From positions 1-16,426 of the forward strand of contig JAUWLY010000021.1 of the NCBI GenBank assembly GCA_030613445.1: a stretch of DNA of 16,426 bases, written 5' to 3'. The first letter of the stretch is position 1, and each line of letters opens with the position of its first letter. The translations under genes and the position numbers were made by a program. Under the pieces are notes generated by a model. That model was given only the letters and a program-made list of their open reading frames with translations, did no database searches and was not told the origin of the DNA. The DNA is from Candidatus Stahliibacteriota bacterium (lineage in GTDB: Bacteria > Hydrothermota > Tepidihabitantia > SM23-42). Shown piece after piece: positions 14,356 through 16,426 of this stretch.

Positions 14356-14383
14356 TTGACTTTGCAATTTTGCTGGCTATAAT
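14356..14383 (+). promoter_or_regulatory. Promoter of the P5C dehydrogenase-glnA unit
   Basis: TTGACT (14356-14361), a 16-nt spacer, and TATAAT (14378-14383). The predicted start is near 14390, giving an 11-12 nt leader that keeps the AAGGAGG Shine-Dalgarno sequence (14391-14397). This is the sigma70-type site here with a clearly intact Shine-Dalgarno sequence in its leader. Confidence 0.75.
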
Positions 14384-14401
14384 AGACCTTAAGGAGGTTG
14401 A

Positions 14402-16057
14402 ATGAAAATGTTTAGAACTGAAAAATATAATGACTTTACAAAACCCGAGATTCGAAAGAAGATGGAGAAAGCCCTGAGCCTGGTTCAAACTCAGTTTGCT
14501 CGAGAGTACAGCATAATCATCGGTGGTAAAAGGGTAAGATTAGATAAAAAATTCCATTCATATAATCCTTCAAAAAAGGACGAAATTGTTGGTACGTTTC
14601 AGGAAGCAGACATAGCAACTGCTGACCGAGCAATGGAAATTGCTCTAGAAACTTTTAAATCCTGGCGCTATACACCGGCTAAAACCAGGGCAAATTATTT
14701 ATTCAAAATCGCTAATATTATACGAAAAAGGCGTTTTGAACTCGATGCATGGATGGTTTATGAATCTGGCAAGAACTGGCTTGAAGCAGATGCAGATGTT
14801 GCTGAAGCAATTGACTTTTGTGACTATTATGCAACCGAAGTTCTAAGATATGCTAAGGGGCCAAAACTGCACAGATACCCAGGTGAAAAAAACGAACAGG
14901 TTTATATCCCCCTGGGTGTTGGTTTGGTAATTGCTCCATGGAATTTCCCCCTTGCGATATTGTGCGGCATGGCAAGCGCGGCGTTTGTTAACGGCAATAC
15001 AGTAATAATGAAACCGTCTGAGGATTCACCTGCTATTGCAGCAAAGTTCATGGAAATCATAGAACAAGCAAAAGTACCGATCGGGGTCGTGAACTTCTTG
15101 ACTGGTCATGGCAAACCTGCGGCTGATTATTTAGTAAGGCATCCCAAAGTAAGATTTATCTGTTTCACAGGTTCAAAGGCGGTTGGTCTGCATATTGTTG
15201 AACATGCAGGAAAAACACAACCCGGTCAGATTTGGATTAAAAGAGTAATCGCTGAAATGGGCGGGAAGGATTTCATAATCGTCGATTCAGAAGCCGATAT
15301 TGACAGTGCCGTAAATGGCGTTAGAGCATCAGCGTACAGTCTACAGGGGCAGAAATGCTCGGCCTGCTCGCGTTTGATCCTCGACGATAAAATATATGAT
15401 GAATTCATGAGAAAATTCATCCCCACTGTTGAAGCAATAAAAATCGGACCAGTAAAGGATTATAATAATTATCTGGGTCCGGTAATAAATGAAACAGCTT
15501 TTAATTCAATCCTGGAATATATCAAAATCGGTAAATCTGAAGGTACCCTTGTATGCGGTGGTGAATCGGCACCAGGTGACGGTTGGTTCATTAAACCTAC
15601 TGTATTAGTAGACATTGAACCACACCACAGGATCTTCCAGGAAGAGATCTTTGGACCAGTATTAGCGGTCACCCGGGCAAGAGATTTTGACCATGCTATA
15701 GAATTAGCAAACAGCACTGTCTATGGACTTACTGGAGCAGTTTATACAAAGAACCGGAAGAAAATCGAGAAAGCAAAAAGAGAAGCATCTGTCGGTAATT
15801 TCTATATCAACCGGAAATGTACCGGGGCCTTAGTTGGTATCCAACCCTTTGGCGGCTTTAATATGTCGGGTACTGATTCAAAAGCTGGTGGTCCAGACTA
15901 TATGTTGTTATTCACTCAGGCAAAATCGATCTGCGAGCGTTTCCCCGCAAAAAAAGTGGTGCGCAAGAAAAAGAAAGCAACCAAGAAAACAACGAAAAAG
16001 AAGGCGAAAAAGGCAATCAAGAAAAAGACTAAGCCAAGACGGAAAAAGCGGAGATAG
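14402..16057 (+). CDS. rocA: 1-pyrroline-5-carboxylate dehydrogenase with basic C-terminal tail
   Basis: The 551-aa NAD-dependent aldehyde dehydrogenase oxidises glutamate semialdehyde/P5C to glutamate, the last step of proline (and ornithine/arginine) breakdown. Motifs are PWNFPL (179-184), KPSEDSP (204-210), FTGSKAVG (255-262), the general base Glu285 in AEMGGKD, the catalytic Cys319 in GQKCSACSR, EEIFGPV (414-420), and the FGGFNMSGTDSKAGGPDYMLLF end typical of RocA/PruA-type P5CDH. No proline-dehydrogenase domain is present. The enzyme should end near residue 515. A 35-residue tail follows, 24 of it Lys or Arg, in KKTTKKKAKKAIKKK-like runs as in histone H1 or AlgP tails. A strong Shine-Dalgarno sequence supports ATG 14402; ATG 14408 is an alternative. 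Confidence 0.92.
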   Translation: MKMFRTEKYNDFTKPEIRKKMEKALSLVQTQFAREYSIIIGGKRVRLDKKFHSYNPSKKDEIVGTFQEADIATADRAMEIALETFKSWRYTPAKTRANYLFKIANIIRKRRFELDAWMVYESGKNWLEADADVAEAIDFCDYYATEVLRYAKGPKLHRYPGEKNEQVYIPLGVGLVIAPWNFPLAILCGMASAAFVNGNTVIMKPSEDSPAIAAKFMEIIEQAKVPIGVVNFLTGHGKPAADYLVRHPKVRFICFTGSKAVGLHIVEHAGKTQPGQIWIKRVIAEMGGKDFIIVDSEADIDSAVNGVRASAYSLQGQKCSACSRLILDDKIYDEFMRKFIPTVEAIKIGPVKDYNNYLGPVINETAFNSILEYIKIGKSEGTLVCGGESAPGDGWFIKPTVLVDIEPHHRIFQEEIFGPVLAVTRARDFDHAIELANSTVYGLTGAVYTKNRKKIEKAKREASVGNFYINRKCTGALVGIQPFGGFNMSGTDSKAGGPDYMLLFTQAKSICERFPAKKVVRKKKKATKKTTKKKAKKAIKKKTKPRRKKRR

Positions 16058-16060
16058 TCA

Positions 16061-16426
16061 ATGACAACAGACCAGATCTTCAAAACCATACGCAAAAATA
16101 AGATTCAATTCATCGATCTTTGGTTTTCCGATATCTTGGGGTCCGTGAAAAATGTCACGATCCCGGTTCGGGAAGTACGCAAAGCATTGAAAGATGGCAT
16201 TTGGTTTGACGGTTCATCAGTCGAAGGGTTTGGCAGAATATTTGAAAGTGATATGTATCTCAAACCCGATCCCCAGACATTCGCAATCATTCCATGGGGC
16301 GAAGAGAGAACCGCACGATTTATTTGTGATGTGTATGCACCAGACCATAAACCCGCTCCTGTAGACCCAAGAGCAGTATTAAAAAATAATCTCAAACTGC
16401 TCAGAACAAAAGGCATGGAATATTAT
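16061..16426 (+). CDS. glnA: Glutamine synthetase, N-terminal part (truncated by window)
   Basis: The first 122 residues of glutamine synthetase are open to the window edge. The enzyme joins ammonia to glutamate using ATP. Recognisable features are the beta-Grasp domain IQFIDLWFSDILGSVKNVTIP, the GS signature segment FDGSSVEGFGRIFESDMYL (about residues 49-67), PDPQTFAIIPW, and RFICDVYAPDHKPAPVDPRAVL. It starts 3 nt after the P5C dehydrogenase stop, with GGAG (16050-16053) at 7 nt, so the two are cotranscribed and glutamate from P5C can be aminated to glutamine. The catalytic C-terminal domain and any adenylylation site are outside the window, so the GS type cannot be settled. Confidence 0.95.
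   Translation, partial: MTTDQIFKTIRKNKIQFIDLWFSDILGSVKNVTIPVREVRKALKDGIWFDGSSVEGFGRIFESDMYLKPDPQTFAIIPWGEERTARFICDVYAPDHKPAPVDPRAVLKNNLKLLRTKGMEYY

Noticed and set aside
14179..14367. 62-codon leftward ORF ending in ATGA overlap with the DUF4139 start
   Set aside because: It needs a TTG start with no Shine-Dalgarno sequence and overlaps the divergent P5CDH promoter. The stop-start overlap and protein-like look make it not impossible, but support is too weak.

Overview
The window looks like chromosome of an uncultured, probably Gram-negative-type bacterium from a candidate phylum. FCB-like lineages such as WOR-3 are my best guess. This rests on several exported DUF4384/PEGA, PQQ-repeat and FnIII proteins, lipoprotein signal peptides, a FAD-dependent geranylgeranyl-reductase-type gene beside uppS/cdsA, and moderate GC. 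No rRNA, tRNA, CRISPR, phage or intact transposon was recognised, and no phylogenetic test could be run.

Layout. (1) 1-115: start of a leftward membrane protein, followed by about 290 bp of small hairpin repeats. (2) 407-4729, leftward: asd from its own promoter, and an envelope operon (M23 peptidase, CapA-type metallophosphatase, PQQ-propeller lipoprotein). (3) 4847-8715, rightward: uppS, cdsA, rarA and an FAD-dependent polyprenyl/geranylgeranyl-reductase-like gene, divergent from the M23 gene. (4) 8758-11862, leftward: a Lys-rich exported protein with its own promoter, and a tight four-gene operon (FnIII lipoprotein, 85-aa cytosolic protein, Trp/Tyr-rich plus Lys-rich exported protein, DUF4384-PEGA protein). 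(5) 12102-14182, leftward: a LEA14-like lipoprotein and a DUF4139 protein. (6) 14402-16426, rightward: 1-pyrroline-5-carboxylate dehydrogenase with a histone-like basic tail, then the start of glutamine synthetase.

Regulation is readable here. Sigma70-type promoters with a TTGACT/A -35, a 16-17 nt spacer and a TATAAT-like -10 sit upstream of asd, the M23 gene, uppS, the LEA14-like gene, the P5CDH gene and the small Lys-rich gene. In four of them the predicted transcription start falls on or within about a base or two of the start codon, so leaderless mRNAs are predicted. The four-gene exported operon is different. It has a full-consensus sigma54 site (TGGCACG-N4-TTGCA) about 10 nt before a Shine-Dalgarno sequence, and a perfect 17-bp NtrC-like palindrome (TGCACA-N5-TGTGCA) centred near -95. 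This activator-dependent operon of unrecognised surface proteins is the best candidate for an undescribed system. Its function is not readable from the sequence.
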